This document shows positions 1 through 8,221 of a DNA stretch of 41,157 nt, piece by piece. The position numbers and the translations under genes were made by a program. Numbering within the stretch: position 1 is the first letter of the stretch; the number at the start of each line of letters is the position of its first letter. The DNA comes from DYTO01 sp040757795 (lineage in GTDB: Archaea > Hadarchaeota > Hadarchaeia > Hadarchaeales > Hadarchaeaceae), in assembly GCA_040757795.1 (NCBI GenBank), contig JBFLWG010000003.1:1-41157 (forward strand), given 5' to 3'. The notes beneath the pieces were generated by a model. It searched no databases. It was given only the letters and a program-made list of their open reading frames with translations, and was not told the origin of the DNA.

Positions 1-2628
1 TACATAACGCCGCTCAGGGCCCTCAACCGGGACATGCTGGAGCGCCTGCAGTGGTGGTGCGGCTCTCTTGATCTGAGGGTTTCAGTCAGGCATGGGGATA
101 CTGCCGAACGGGAAAGGCGAACCCAGGCCCTGGTCCCCCCTGACGTGATGATCACCACGCCCGAAACCCTCCAGATACTTCTGCTCGGCCGCAGGCTGAG
201 CAGCTACCTTCGCAGCGTCCGGTGGGTGGTGGTGGACGAGGTGCACGAACTCTCCGATAATGAGCGTGGGGCGCAGCTATCGCTGTCCCTCGAAAGGCTC
301 AGGGAGCTGAAAGGGGGCGACTTCCAGCTTATCGGCCTTTCTGCGACGATAGGCTCTCCTGACGAGGTGGCGAAGTTCCTTGTTGGGGCGGGGAGGCACT
401 GCAAAATCGTGGGCGTCAGCGTCGCCAGGGAAATAAAAATAGACGTGGTTTACCCCCAACCATCCAAAGCCGACGAGAGGCTGGCCACCAAGATTTACAC
501 GTTCCCTCACGTGGCCGCGAGGCTGAGAAAAATGAAGGCGCTGGTTGAAAAACACCGTTCGACATTGATATTCACAAACACACGGCCAACGGCGGAGGTC
601 CTGGGCAGCCGCTTCCGCCTCTGGGATGTCGACTTCCCGATCACGGTTCACCACGGATCCCTCTCAAGCTACACCCGGGAGCGGGCCGAGCGGATGCTGA
701 AGGCTGGCGAGCTCAAGGCAATAGTCTGCACATCTTCCATGGAGCTGGGCCTTGACATCGGCGCCGTTGACTTGGTTGTCCAGCACAACTCGCCGCGCCA
801 GGTGACAAGGCTGCTCCAGAGGGTTGGGCGAAGCGGGCACAGGATAGGTAAAGTGTCCAAGGGGGTGATAGTAGTTCAGGACTCTGACGACGCGCTTGAA
901 TCTCTAGTCATTGCCTCAAGGTCCCGCCAGAAGGAGCTTGAGCCTGTATCTATCCCTGAGAAGCCGCTGGACGTCCTGCTGCACTCGCTTGTGTCGTACA
1001 TTGTGGCGGGGAGGGAAGAAGATGTTGGAAAAGTTCTGGAAGTTTTCAAACGGGCGTATCCTTTCAGAAACCTCACCAAGGATGATGTCGTCCGGGCCCT
1101 CTCGTTCGCTCAGAGTCTGGAACAGAGGCTTGTGAAGGTGTCAGGGGACGGGAAAACATTTGAGAGGGGCGGTCCTAGCCAGAGAATTTTCGAGTATTAT
1201 TTCGGGAACCTGTCAATGATCCCTGAATTCAAGCAGTACATGGTTGTTGACGACGAGGAGGGGAAGCCTGTGGGGATTCTCGACGAGTCTTTCATAGCCG
1301 AGTACGGGGAGCCCGGGGTAAAGTTTGTCATGGGGGGCGAGCTCTGGAGAGTGATCCAGGTCTTCAAAGACAAGGTTTACGTGAAAAACGAGAAGGACCC
1401 GCTGGGTTCCATACCTACATGGATAGGGGAGGAAATCCCGGTCCCCCTCTCGGTGACTCGGGAGGTCGGGAGGATTAGGGGCACCGTTGAGGACGGGCTG
1501 AGGGGCGGGGAGAGGTTTGAGGACTTGATAGCCGGACTCTCCAAAAAACTGGAAACCAACGGGGAGACCATTGCGGCGGCACTAAAAGAGGCCAGAAAGC
1601 AGGCGGAGGACGGGCTTACACTTCCAACAGACAGGCGGGTGACGGTCGAGAAAGTGAAAGAGGTCTGTGTGGTGAACTGCTGTTTCGGAACTTTAGCCAA
1701 CCGGACAATCGCTAGGCTAATCTCGCACAAGGCATCAGCTGAGCTGGGGCTTTCGGTTGCAACATCTGTCGACCCTTACAGGGTGCTGCTGCGGTCGAGC
1801 GACCTAGAGCCGGACAAGATTTTGGAAATTCTAACGGGGAGGCTTGGAGGGGACTTCCGGCGCGACCTGCGACAAGTGATAGAGGAAAGCAGGTTTTTCA
1901 GGTGGCGGCTGGCCCAAGTAGCCCGCAAGATGGGGATTCTGCGAAGGGACGTGGAACTTACCAGCTCCATCCTTGACAAGCTTGTGAAGTCGTTGAAGGG
2001 GACGCCTGCTTTTGACGAAGCGTTCGGGGAGGTCGCGAGGAAGGACCTTGATCTGGACCTGACGCTGGAGCTGCTGGGGAAAATGGCCAAAGGTGTGATT
2101 GAGGTGGTCTCCTTCGGGGTGAGGAAAAACCCCACGCCTGTCTCAGAGCTTGCCTGGCGCCAGCGCTACCTGGTGCTTGAGCCGACCGCCCCCGGCAGGA
2201 TGAAAATCCTGGCGATGGCTTCAGCAAAGGCCCGCCTCCTTTCAGAAGTCAGGGCGTTCGCATGCGTCGAGTGCAGGAAGTACTTTGAGGAAATACAGGT
2301 GAACAAGTTGGCTGACAGGCCAAAGTGCCCTGTTTGTGGCTCTGACAAGCTGGGGATGGCCGAGGAGCAGGCGGACGAGGTCAGGTGGGGGGCCGAGCTT
2401 GCCGGAAGGGGGAAAATAACGCCCGTCTGGAAGCGGATTGTTGAGAACTCGAAGCTTATCTCGAGATATGGGAAGCCGGCGGCGGTGGCTCTGGTCGGGC
2501 GGGGCGTGGGGAACACCTCCGCAGAGCAGATCCTCTCGGTTGAGCAAAAGCTCACGAACAGGTTTTTCGAGCTTGTTGTCAGGAAGGAAAGAGAGTCTGT
2601 TTTCAGAAAATTCAAATGGAGCAGCTAG
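1..2628 (+). CDS. lhr: Lhr-type DEAD/DEAH helicase, 5' end cut by window edge
   Basis: Superfamily 2 ATP-dependent helicase of the archaeal Lhr family, implicated in DNA repair and nucleic acid remodelling. The frame is open from base 1 and begins inside motif Ia (ITPLRALNRDM), so the Q motif and Walker A lie upstream of the window; the first ATG at 34 is internal. Visible motifs are II (VVVDEVHELSDNE, about 226-264), III (LSATIG), IV (LIFTNTR), V (ELGLDIGAVDLVV) and VI (RLLQRVGRSGHR). The long C-terminal half is typical of Lhr, and near the end there are two CxxC pairs (CVEC and CPVC, about 2262-2340) that would bind zinc. It ends six bases before the stop of a convergent small gene. The identification is firm from the motif order and length (over 870 codons here). 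Confidence 0.93.
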   Translation, partial: YITPLRALNRDMLERLQWWCGSLDLRVSVRHGDTAERERRTQALVPPDVMITTPETLQILLLGRRLSSYLRSVRWVVVDEVHELSDNERGAQLSLSLERLRELKGGDFQLIGLSATIGSPDEVAKFLVGAGRHCKIVGVSVAREIKIDVVYPQPSKADERLATKIYTFPHVAARLRKMKALVEKHRSTLIFTNTRPTAEVLGSRFRLWDVDFPITVHHGSLSSYTRERAERMLKAGELKAIVCTSSMELGLDIGAVDLVVQHNSPRQVTRLLQRVGRSGHRIGKVSKGVIVVQDSDDALESLVIASRSRQKELEPVSIPEKPLDVLLHSLVSYIVAGREEDVGKVLEVFKRAYPFRNLTKDDVVRALSFAQSLEQRLVKVSGDGKTFERGGPSQRIFEYYFGNLSMIPEFKQYMVVDDEEGKPVGILDESFIAEYGEPGVKFVMGGELWRVIQVFKDKVYVKNEKDPLGSIPTWIGEEIPVPLSVTREVGRIRGTVEDGLRGGERFEDLIAGLSKKLETNGETIAAALKEARKQAEDGLTLPTDRRVTVEKVKEVCVVNCCFGTLANRTIARLISHKASAELGLSVATSVDPYRVLLRSSDLEPDKILEILTGRLGGDFRRDLRQVIEESRFFRWRLAQVARKMGILRRDVELTSSILDKLVKSLKGTPAFDEAFGEVARKDLDLDLTLELLGKMAKGVIEVVSFGVRKNPTPVSELAWRQRYLVLEPTAPGRMKILAMASAKARLLSEVRAFACVECRKYFEEIQVNKLADRPKCPVCGSDKLGMAEEQADEVRWGAELAGRGKITPVWKRIVENSKLISRYGKPAAVALVGRGVGNTSAEQILSVEQKLTNRFFELVVRKERESVFRKFKWSS

Positions 2629-2634
2629 AGCGAT

Positions 2635-2895
2635 TCATCGCTTTCTTTTTCTTGCGCCCTTCTTTTCCCAGGCCCGCGCGGTCTTGATTCCCCAGAGAAT
2701 CCATATCGGGGCCAGTATCGCACCAACAACTAAAATTGACATCACAAGAATCGCCAAGTTCTGGTAGACTGTGAAGTTCTGCGCGTAGAAGAAAAGGAAC
2801 CAGACCAAGAATATCAGCCAGCCTAAGCCAACAACTGCGGAGACCGCGACCCTCCAGCCAAACCCGGGACCCATTTCACACTCTTCATTTTTCAT
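2635..2895 (-). CDS. Small two-helix membrane protein
   Basis: Unrecognised 86-residue protein. It has two hydrophobic segments, one centred on VVGLGWLIFLVWFLFFYA and one on LAILVMSILVVGAILAPIW, and a very basic C-terminus ending KKGARKRKR, which should face the cytoplasm. It is the last gene of a minus-strand run after the Sm-like protein and eL37, 19 nt behind eL37, so it is probably co-transcribed with them. An in-frame TTG at 2901 has a GAGG at better spacing and is an alternative start giving two more residues. No function can be assigned. Confidence 0.6.
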   Translation of the reverse strand: MKNEECEMGPGFGWRVAVSAVVGLGWLIFLVWFLFFYAQNFTVYQNLAILVMSILVVGAILAPIWILWGIKTARAWEKKGARKRKR

Positions 2896-2914
2896 TTCCA
2901 ACGCGCCTCTTTGG

Positions 2915-3100
2915 TCAACGGAGCCTTGTTCCCTGGACGGTCTTCACCTTCCAGTTGTACCTGTAAATGCGCCGAGTCCTGCCGTAACCGCAAGCCGCGC
3001 AAACTTTCTTCTGAACATGAAAAGCCCTCCTCCCGCACCTCCGGCACTTTATGTGGGCGACCTTGTGGCGCTTTCCCATTGAATGGGTGCCTTTTGTCAC
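2915..3100 (-). CDS. rpl37e: Ribosomal protein eL37
   Basis: Zinc-binding protein of the large ribosomal subunit, found in archaea and eukaryotes. The family N-terminus TKGTHSMGKR and two CxxC zinc pairs (CRRC and CAAC) are present, followed by a basic tail. The chosen start is the GTG at 3100, which gives the usual family N-terminus M-TKGT and has GGGTGA five bases upstream. A GTG at 3109 overlapping the stop of the Sm-like gene (GTGA) would add three residues. It sits directly behind the Sm-like gene, a pairing common in archaea. Confidence 0.93.
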   Translation of the reverse strand: MTKGTHSMGKRHKVAHIKCRRCGRRAFHVQKKVCAACGYGRTRRIYRYNWKVKTVQGTRLR

Positions 3101-3105
3101 TGGTA

Positions 3106-3330
3106 TCACCCTGCGGGAGAGATGTAGACTACGCTGTCTCCCCTGATCACCAGTGTCCCGTAGCCCTTGAGGACCTCTGTTCCCTTGATCTCCTCGGCTT
3201 CCTCAAGCACCAGGTTGACATGGATGTCAAAGCCTGAGAGTTTCCCTCGGAACTCCCTTCCTCCCTTGAGCCCCACCAGCACCGATGAACCAAGTGCCCT
3301 GTTTAAGACGTCCAGTGGTCTAAGTCCCAT
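3106..3330 (-). CDS. Sm-like RNA-binding protein (SmAP/LSm)
   Basis: A 74-residue archaeal LSm protein that should form a homo-oligomeric ring binding U-rich RNA. The Sm1 part (GREFRGKLSGFDIHVNLVLE) and the Sm2 part (VIRGDSVVYIS) are both visible and correctly spaced; the Sm1 D-x-H-x-N and Sm2 R-G-D residues contact RNA in the family. The ATG start is preceded by a TATA-like TTTAAATA at about 3358-3366, about 30 nt away, so transcription of this Sm-eL37-membrane protein run probably begins here. The full length matches the family. Confidence 0.95.
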   Translation of the reverse strand: MGLRPLDVLNRALGSSVLVGLKGGREFRGKLSGFDIHVNLVLEEAEEIKGTEVLKGYGTLVIRGDSVVYISPAG

Positions 3331-3393
3331 TAAATCATCAACCCTTCTTCTGGCGCGTATTTAAAGATTAGCAGGGGGGCATTTTGCAAAACA

Positions 3394-4785
3394 TCACCTG
3401 TACCAGGGAAGGCTTCTAGACAGGTAATCTGAAATGAATTCCCTGAGCCCTCTGTTGCCGAAGAGTTTTGCGACTTCGGCCCCTTCGAGAAGCTGGTGGC
3501 CCTTCCCGATGGCGCCGGAGACGTCTTTTCCAAAGCCTGTCCCTTCCTCGAGAAAACGCGACAATGACCGGCGGGCGTCCGTCTCCTTTCTCTCGAGCTC
3601 GAAAAACACCCTGCCGCCTTCATCCACCAGCGGGCCGGCAAGCTTTGATTTTGAACCGGCGTGATCCCCTATGAACTTCTCAGCCCCAAGGGCCACCGGC
3701 GGTCCAAGCCGGGCCTGGGCTTTCGGCAGCTTTGAAACAGCCAGCTCTATTAGAATCACCGCCAAACCGCCTTCCGACCAAACGTCGCTTCTGAATACCT
3801 GGAATCCCGACTGCGCCATCCGTCCCAGGATGGCTCGCTCGGTCCTGCGCAGCTGGGGGAAAAGAACGTCCTCAACGGCGTCGGGCGGCCTGAACGCCAC
3901 GCAGAAGAACCTCGTCCCGCGCTTCTTTAGCCGCGCCCTCAAGTCGCCGGGCCCGATCGGCTTCACAGGCCTTGGGAAGAAGAACCCAAGCCTAGGCGCC
4001 CTGACGAAGTCCTGACAGGCCAGGATGAACTCTGAAAGACTTTTGAGGGAAACCGCGGACGCAACGTTCCTGTTCCGGTCAACAGGGTCGACCACGACAA
4101 GTGGCTCCCCTGTGAACACTGCCCTCGGCTCCAGTTCGCTTGGGTAAAATTTCTCTATATCTATGACCGCGCCTGGCGGCCAGCCAGCAGCCGCCTGGAC
4201 CAGCCCTTTGAAAGAGCCGTGATGAAGAACCAACAGCTCGCAAAGGTAGCCTGAAAATCCCCTCGTCCTGTATTCTGAGCCGTAAACACCAATCCCCTGC
4301 ATGAACTGTTTTACAAGCAGTACCTGCTCCTCCAGCTCTGCCGTGAGCCTTTTTTTGACATATTCCTGGTGGTGGGGGGTCCTGTCCACCGCGCTTTTTA
4401 TCATGCCGGGGTCGGAAACCTCGTATGCCGGAACAAGGTCCACCTGGAACCCGTTGTAATTCATCGTCAAGTACGGATGCTCAGCGAACCTCTCCTTTCC
4501 CTTCCTTTCGGCCACCTCCCGCGCGACCGCCAGACCCTGCCTTTCGAGCTCGTCCTTTGAGACTGTTTCAGGAAAAAGCATAAAAATATCTATGTCTTTC
4601 TCTGTCCTCAGCCAAGTCCCCCTAGCGGCAGACCCGACAAGCGCGGCGCGGGCATGGACGCCAAGCTTTCTGCATGCGCCCTCAACACTTTCGATCAGCT
4701 CACCCACTACTTTTGACAGCTTTGCAGCGTCACCGCTGCGGGGCTTGACCTTTCGCAGTACCTCTTTCAGAACGGCTTCCACCAC
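3394..4785 (-). CDS. cca: Archaeal CCA-adding tRNA nucleotidyltransferase (class I)
   Basis: Adds the 3'-terminal CCA to tRNAs. The class I nucleotidyltransferase signature is visible: GSAARGTWL at residues 51-59, the catalytic pair DID at 64-66, and the third carboxylate in VDLVPAY (D116). The length of 463 residues matches archaeal CCA enzymes. The GTG start at 4785 is chosen because a strong GGGAGGTT lies four to five bases upstream. The gene is divergent from the MinD-like gene, and a single TATATA element lies between them. Confidence 0.95.
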   Translation of the reverse strand: MVEAVLKEVLRKVKPRSGDAAKLSKVVGELIESVEGACRKLGVHARAALVGSAARGTWLRTEKDIDIFMLFPETVSKDELERQGLAVAREVAERKGKERFAEHPYLTMNYNGFQVDLVPAYEVSDPGMIKSAVDRTPHHQEYVKKRLTAELEEQVLLVKQFMQGIGVYGSEYRTRGFSGYLCELLVLHHGSFKGLVQAAAGWPPGAVIDIEKFYPSELEPRAVFTGEPLVVVDPVDRNRNVASAVSLKSLSEFILACQDFVRAPRLGFFFPRPVKPIGPGDLRARLKKRGTRFFCVAFRPPDAVEDVLFPQLRRTERAILGRMAQSGFQVFRSDVWSEGGLAVILIELAVSKLPKAQARLGPPVALGAEKFIGDHAGSKSKLAGPLVDEGGRVFFELERKETDARRSLSRFLEEGTGFGKDVSGAIGKGHQLLEGAEVAKLFGNRGLREFISDYLSRSLPWYR

Positions 4786-4819
4786 TTCAACCTCCCAAAC
4801 ACTCCTCGCCGCGCTACAG

Positions 4820-4827
4820 TTATATAG
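4820..4827. promoter_or_regulatory. Shared TATA box between cca and the MinD-like gene
   Basis: TTATATAG lies midway between two divergent starts, about 38 nt from the cca GTG (4785) and about 42 nt from the ATG at 4866. The element is nearly self-complementary and no second TATA-like sequence is evident in the 80-nt gap, so it may direct transcription both ways. Confidence 0.55.
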
Positions 4828-4865
4828 CCTCAGAACCCCAGCCTAAATGTCAGTCGGGTGTAATT

Positions 4866-5582
4866 ATGGGACGAGTGGTCACGATAGCCTCGATCAAGGG
4901 TGGTGTCGGCAAGACCACCATAGCGGAAAATCTAGGTATAATGCTAGGCAGGCTTGGCCGGAAGGTCCTGATCGTGGATGCCGATATCGCCATGGCTGGC
5001 TTGAGCACCCTCCTCGGTATGACCGACCGCGACCCCAACCTGCACGACCTGATGTCCGGCCGGGGGGACCCCGAGAAGAGCATTTACGAGGCATACGGTG
5101 TTTGGATTCTTCCTTCAGGCCACGCGGTCGGGAGTTTTGTCCGGGCAAACCCTTCCAAGCTGCCTGACATAATCTTGGGGCTGAAGCCAAGTTTTGACTA
5201 TGTCGTTATTGACACCCCTCCGGGATTGAACAAATACAGCCTCACTCCATTGAAGCTGGCCGACGACATAATCTCTGTCACAACGCAGGACCCGTCAGCC
5301 ATTGATGCCGCGGCAAAGCTTGAGGAGGTGGGGCAGGCGATGGGGCTAAAAGTATTAGGGGTGGCGGTAAATCGCGTGAGGAAACCGACTTTCTTCAAGA
5401 AACTTAGGCTGATGGGCCGGGCACAAATCCAAGCGAGGCTCAAGTCAAAAATACTTGTGGGGATACCTGAAGACATTTCAGTTATGGAAGCGGCCACCGT
5501 GGGGCGCCCTGCGATATTTTACAAGCCAAAAAGCCCCGTGACACGGTCCATCCGTAGCCTGGCAGAAAGGCTTGGCGCATAA
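4866..5582 (+). CDS. MinD/ParA-family P-loop ATPase
   Basis: A 238-residue ATPase of the MinD/ParA family, which positions cell-division or surface machinery or partitions DNA. The deviant Walker A motif KGGVGKTT is at residues 11-18, followed by a Walker A'-like VDADIAMAGLS and a Walker B VVIDTPPG. The C-terminus (AERLGA) lacks an obvious amphipathic membrane-targeting helix, so membrane binding is uncertain. A GGTG lies six bases before the ATG. The next three genes encode a RecA-fold protein, a pilin and a surface protein, which makes a role in placing surface structures possible. Archaea usually carry several such paralogues. Confidence 0.88.
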   Translation: MGRVVTIASIKGGVGKTTIAENLGIMLGRLGRKVLIVDADIAMAGLSTLLGMTDRDPNLHDLMSGRGDPEKSIYEAYGVWILPSGHAVGSFVRANPSKLPDIILGLKPSFDYVVIDTPPGLNKYSLTPLKLADDIISVTTQDPSAIDAAAKLEEVGQAMGLKVLGVAVNRVRKPTFFKKLRLMGRAQIQARLKSKILVGIPEDISVMEAATVGRPAIFYKPKSPVTRSIRSLAERLGA

Positions 5583-5618
5583 CATTAATAGTCCAAGCCA
5601 GATTATTTTTTGGACTCA

Positions 5619-6509
5619 ATGAAGACTATACCAACTGGAGTCCTCTCTCTGGATTCCCTGATAGGCGGCGGATTTCCGGCTGGCTCCCTTGTCCTGCTGA
5701 AGTCCGAGATAGGCGCAGGCCACAAGGAGTTTCTGATGACATCATCCATCATGACGTACGCGATGAAAAAGGGGATGATAAAAGCTGCTGAGCCGACGTC
5801 TGTAACTGCCGGGGACGTCTGGTGGACAACTTTCACACGTGCACCTGAGGACATCCGGCAAGAAGTTATGATGAGCTTTGAGCAGGATCTCTACTCTCTT
5901 TTCAGGGACAATGTTAAGTTCAGGGACTTCTCGGAGGACTACTTCCGGACATCGCCAGTTCCCAGCGAATGGGTGTCGGGCAAGGCAAAAGAGGAGGTGG
6001 AAAAGGAGAGGCTGCACGGGCTGACACAGGCATTCACAACCCTTCACCGCACAACTGCGGCCCCGGCGATAAAGCCAAAAACAATGCTGGAGTCTCTTGC
6101 GGAATTTCTGACGATCAACGCTCCCAACAACGCCATAGTGCTTTACACCCTCAGCGACCTGGCGAGGTTGTATTCCGATTCAGAAACGAGGTGGTATGAT
6201 TTCACGCTGTTCCTCAGGGGGCTGCAGAGGGCGGCCAAAAGGTGGGACGGCATCATCTACCTCCCGATGACCGCGAAGCTTCTGGAAGAGAGAAGGGAGG
6301 AGGAAATCTCAGCCTGCGTTGACGGCTCGGTCACCTTCAAGTGGGAAGCCGCCGGACCAACCCGAAGGCGCAGGATAATGTATTTCGAGAAGTTCCGAGG
6401 CTTGCTTCCGAGGCTTGACGGCGCGGCAGTGGTGAAGTTCGAAGTCACCATAACCCCAACTGCTGGTTTTGAGGTGGCGCGTGCGGAGCTAATTGAAGGA
6501 CTGAGATGA
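5619..6509 (+). CDS. RecA/RAD55-like (HTR-like) protein with degenerate P-loop
   Basis: A 296-residue protein with a KaiC/RAD55-type core. It opens with TGVLSLDSLIGGGFPAGS, as in that superfamily. The expected Walker A position (about residues 29-38) reads SEIGAGHKEF, lacking the canonical GKT, so classical ATP hydrolysis is doubtful. It resembles the HTR-like proteins annotated in haloarchaea from memory. The ATG at 5619 is chosen; an in-frame TTG at 5610 would add three residues. A TTAATA at about 5585-5590 could drive a nearly leaderless transcript. Its stop overlaps the pilin start in an ATGA, so the two genes are translationally coupled and presumably act together. Confidence 0.7.
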   Translation: MKTIPTGVLSLDSLIGGGFPAGSLVLLKSEIGAGHKEFLMTSSIMTYAMKKGMIKAAEPTSVTAGDVWWTTFTRAPEDIRQEVMMSFEQDLYSLFRDNVKFRDFSEDYFRTSPVPSEWVSGKAKEEVEKERLHGLTQAFTTLHRTTAAPAIKPKTMLESLAEFLTINAPNNAIVLYTLSDLARLYSDSETRWYDFTLFLRGLQRAAKRWDGIIYLPMTAKLLEERREEEISACVDGSVTFKWEAAGPTRRRRIMYFEKFRGLLPRLDGAAVVKFEVTITPTAGFEVARAELIEGLR

Positions 6510-6982
6510 TGAAAGAGCGTGGTATATCCCCAATCATAGCTACTGTTTTTCTCATCGCGATCACAGTAGCCGCTGCTGCCCCGCTTGCCACTTGGTTGAG
6601 TGGCTATTATTCTCCATTCAGGCCAAGATATGTAGATTTGGCTGTCTACGCTGGATTGATACACGAAAACATTGCGCGGTTCCACATCCAGCACGTTGGT
6701 GGGGAGACCATAAGATTTGATTTAACCAAGCCAACCACTGATGAAATAAGAGGGTGGGCAACTCTTTCGACGAGGTTTATAGAAAACAATTTTTATGGCT
6801 GGACGTTCGAGAACCCGGAGAGGTTCAGGCAGAGCGACTGGGCATACGCCGAGGTTCAGCTCCGTGGGGCCAGCCTTGCCATAGGGAGCGTCCTGACTGT
6901 AAGGATAACAAGCGCGCGGGCGGGGCTCCTTTATGACGGCGAAGTGGTCTTAAACTCCATCGACCAGATTCCTGGCGGATGA
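6506..6982 (+). CDS. Archaeal type IV pilin-like protein
   Basis: A 158-residue protein with a class III signal peptide: a short charged start MMKERG, then ISPIIATVFLIAITVAAAA. The RG|ISP junction fits cleavage by an archaeal prepilin peptidase, and the hydrophobic stretch would form the filament core. The rest is a soluble, probably beta-rich domain ending in IDQIPGG. Only one pilin-like gene is present and no assembly ATPase or platform protein is in the window, so it may be assembled by machinery encoded elsewhere. It overlaps the preceding RecA-like gene by four bases. Confidence 0.85.
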   Translation: MMKERGISPIIATVFLIAITVAAAAPLATWLSGYYSPFRPRYVDLAVYAGLIHENIARFHIQHVGGETIRFDLTKPTTDEIRGWATLSTRFIENNFYGWTFENPERFRQSDWAYAEVQLRGASLAIGSVLTVRITSARAGLLYDGEVVLNSIDQIPGG

Positions 6983-7041
6983 TTGCCAGACTGCTTTTGC
7001 AAATTTTTAAGCTGTGCCGCCATTATTAATTGGGGGAAAAC

Positions 7042-8151
7042 TTGAACTGCAGGGCTGCTCTAAGCCTGGCCTGTGCTGCCTTTCTAATGGTGGCCACCGC
7101 CCAGGCTGCCGCGCCCCAGGCGGGAGTGCCTACATGGAGCGTGGGGGACAGCTGGGCAATGGGCGCCAAAGATATTGACTTAACGCCGATAATGAACGCT
7201 TTGGTGGAAAACATGCAGCAGTATTTTTCTGGAATGACGCTGGTCATGACAGGAAAAATGGGATTTTACGAACTGTTTGAGGTCACAAGACAAGACAGCC
7301 AGTTCTACAACCTTGCGGCAAACCAAGGGGTGGAGATGACTGCGGACGTTTCGTTTAGCGGCTCTTACTCCGGGCAGCAGATATCAGCTACAGCTCATTC
7401 TGTGATGACGCTGAACATGAACGGGACGATGTACTTCACTAAAGAGGATATGCGGCTTTCGAAGTATGACGGGACCATGGATTTTGACATGACGATGTCG
7501 GGAGGCGCCGGAATGCTTGGAAACATGAACATGAATGTGAATATTACTGGGAACATCAGCGTTACTTTCACTCCCGCATTGAACCTTTTTGACTTCCCAC
7601 TTTCGGTCGGGGACAACTGGGCCATAAATTCCACAGCGGCAATAACAGGGACGGTCAGCGGCAAGGCGAGCGTGCCTATGTTTGGGGAAGTTCCAATCAA
7701 TCAAAATCTGGACTCAACCGTACCCCTATCAATATCCGCGAGCTGCCCAAGCACCAGCAACATCACTCTGGCGGACGGCAGCTCCACAACTGCTTACAAA
7801 ATAGCCTACACGGGGGCGGATTTTTCAGGCACAAACATATTCCTGCCTGCTGGAGTTCTGTATTACTCTCCCGACAAGCGCTTTGTGGTCTCCCAAGAGC
7901 TTTCGTTCACTGACGCGATGGGCGGGCTTTCAAAGGCTTCGACGGGCACATCAAGCTACACCTACGGGCTTTCAAGCGCGCAAAGCGAGCAGACGCTTTT
8001 CACGGCTTCTCCGATGAGCAGGGATGCTGCGACCAGCGCGATATCGGGGCTCGGGACGGGCGGGAGCAACATACTCCCTTTGGTCATCGTGGCAGTTGTC
8101 GCCATAGCGATTGTGGCTTCGACTGCTATTGTGATTAAAAAACGATCCTAG
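7042..8151 (+). CDS. Secreted, C-terminally membrane-anchored surface protein
   Basis: A 369-residue protein I do not recognise. The TTG at 7042 is chosen because GGGGG lies five bases upstream and it yields a clean signal peptide ending in ATAQA; a TTG at 7030 would add four residues. The body is rich in Ser, Thr, Gly, Asn and Met. It contains two similar segments beginning VGDSWAM (about residue 36) and VGDNWAI (about residue 195), suggesting two related domains, and a YYSPD segment. The C-terminus has one transmembrane helix (LPLVIVAVVAIAIVAS) and a basic KKRS end, so the protein should face outward. A TATA-like TTTTTAAG lies at about 7005-7012, so it may be transcribed apart from the pilin pair. 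Confidence 0.8.
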   Translation: MNCRAALSLACAAFLMVATAQAAAPQAGVPTWSVGDSWAMGAKDIDLTPIMNALVENMQQYFSGMTLVMTGKMGFYELFEVTRQDSQFYNLAANQGVEMTADVSFSGSYSGQQISATAHSVMTLNMNGTMYFTKEDMRLSKYDGTMDFDMTMSGGAGMLGNMNMNVNITGNISVTFTPALNLFDFPLSVGDNWAINSTAAITGTVSGKASVPMFGEVPINQNLDSTVPLSISASCPSTSNITLADGSSTTAYKIAYTGADFSGTNIFLPAGVLYYSPDKRFVVSQELSFTDAMGGLSKASTGTSSYTYGLSSAQSEQTLFTASPMSRDAATSAISGLGTGGSNILPLVIVAVVAIAIVASTAIVIKKRS

Positions 8152-8221
8152 TAGACGCTGGAATCTGGCAATCGCCCCAAAATAGTGAAACCCTTATTGG
8201 AGGATGTTTATGTGAAAATTG

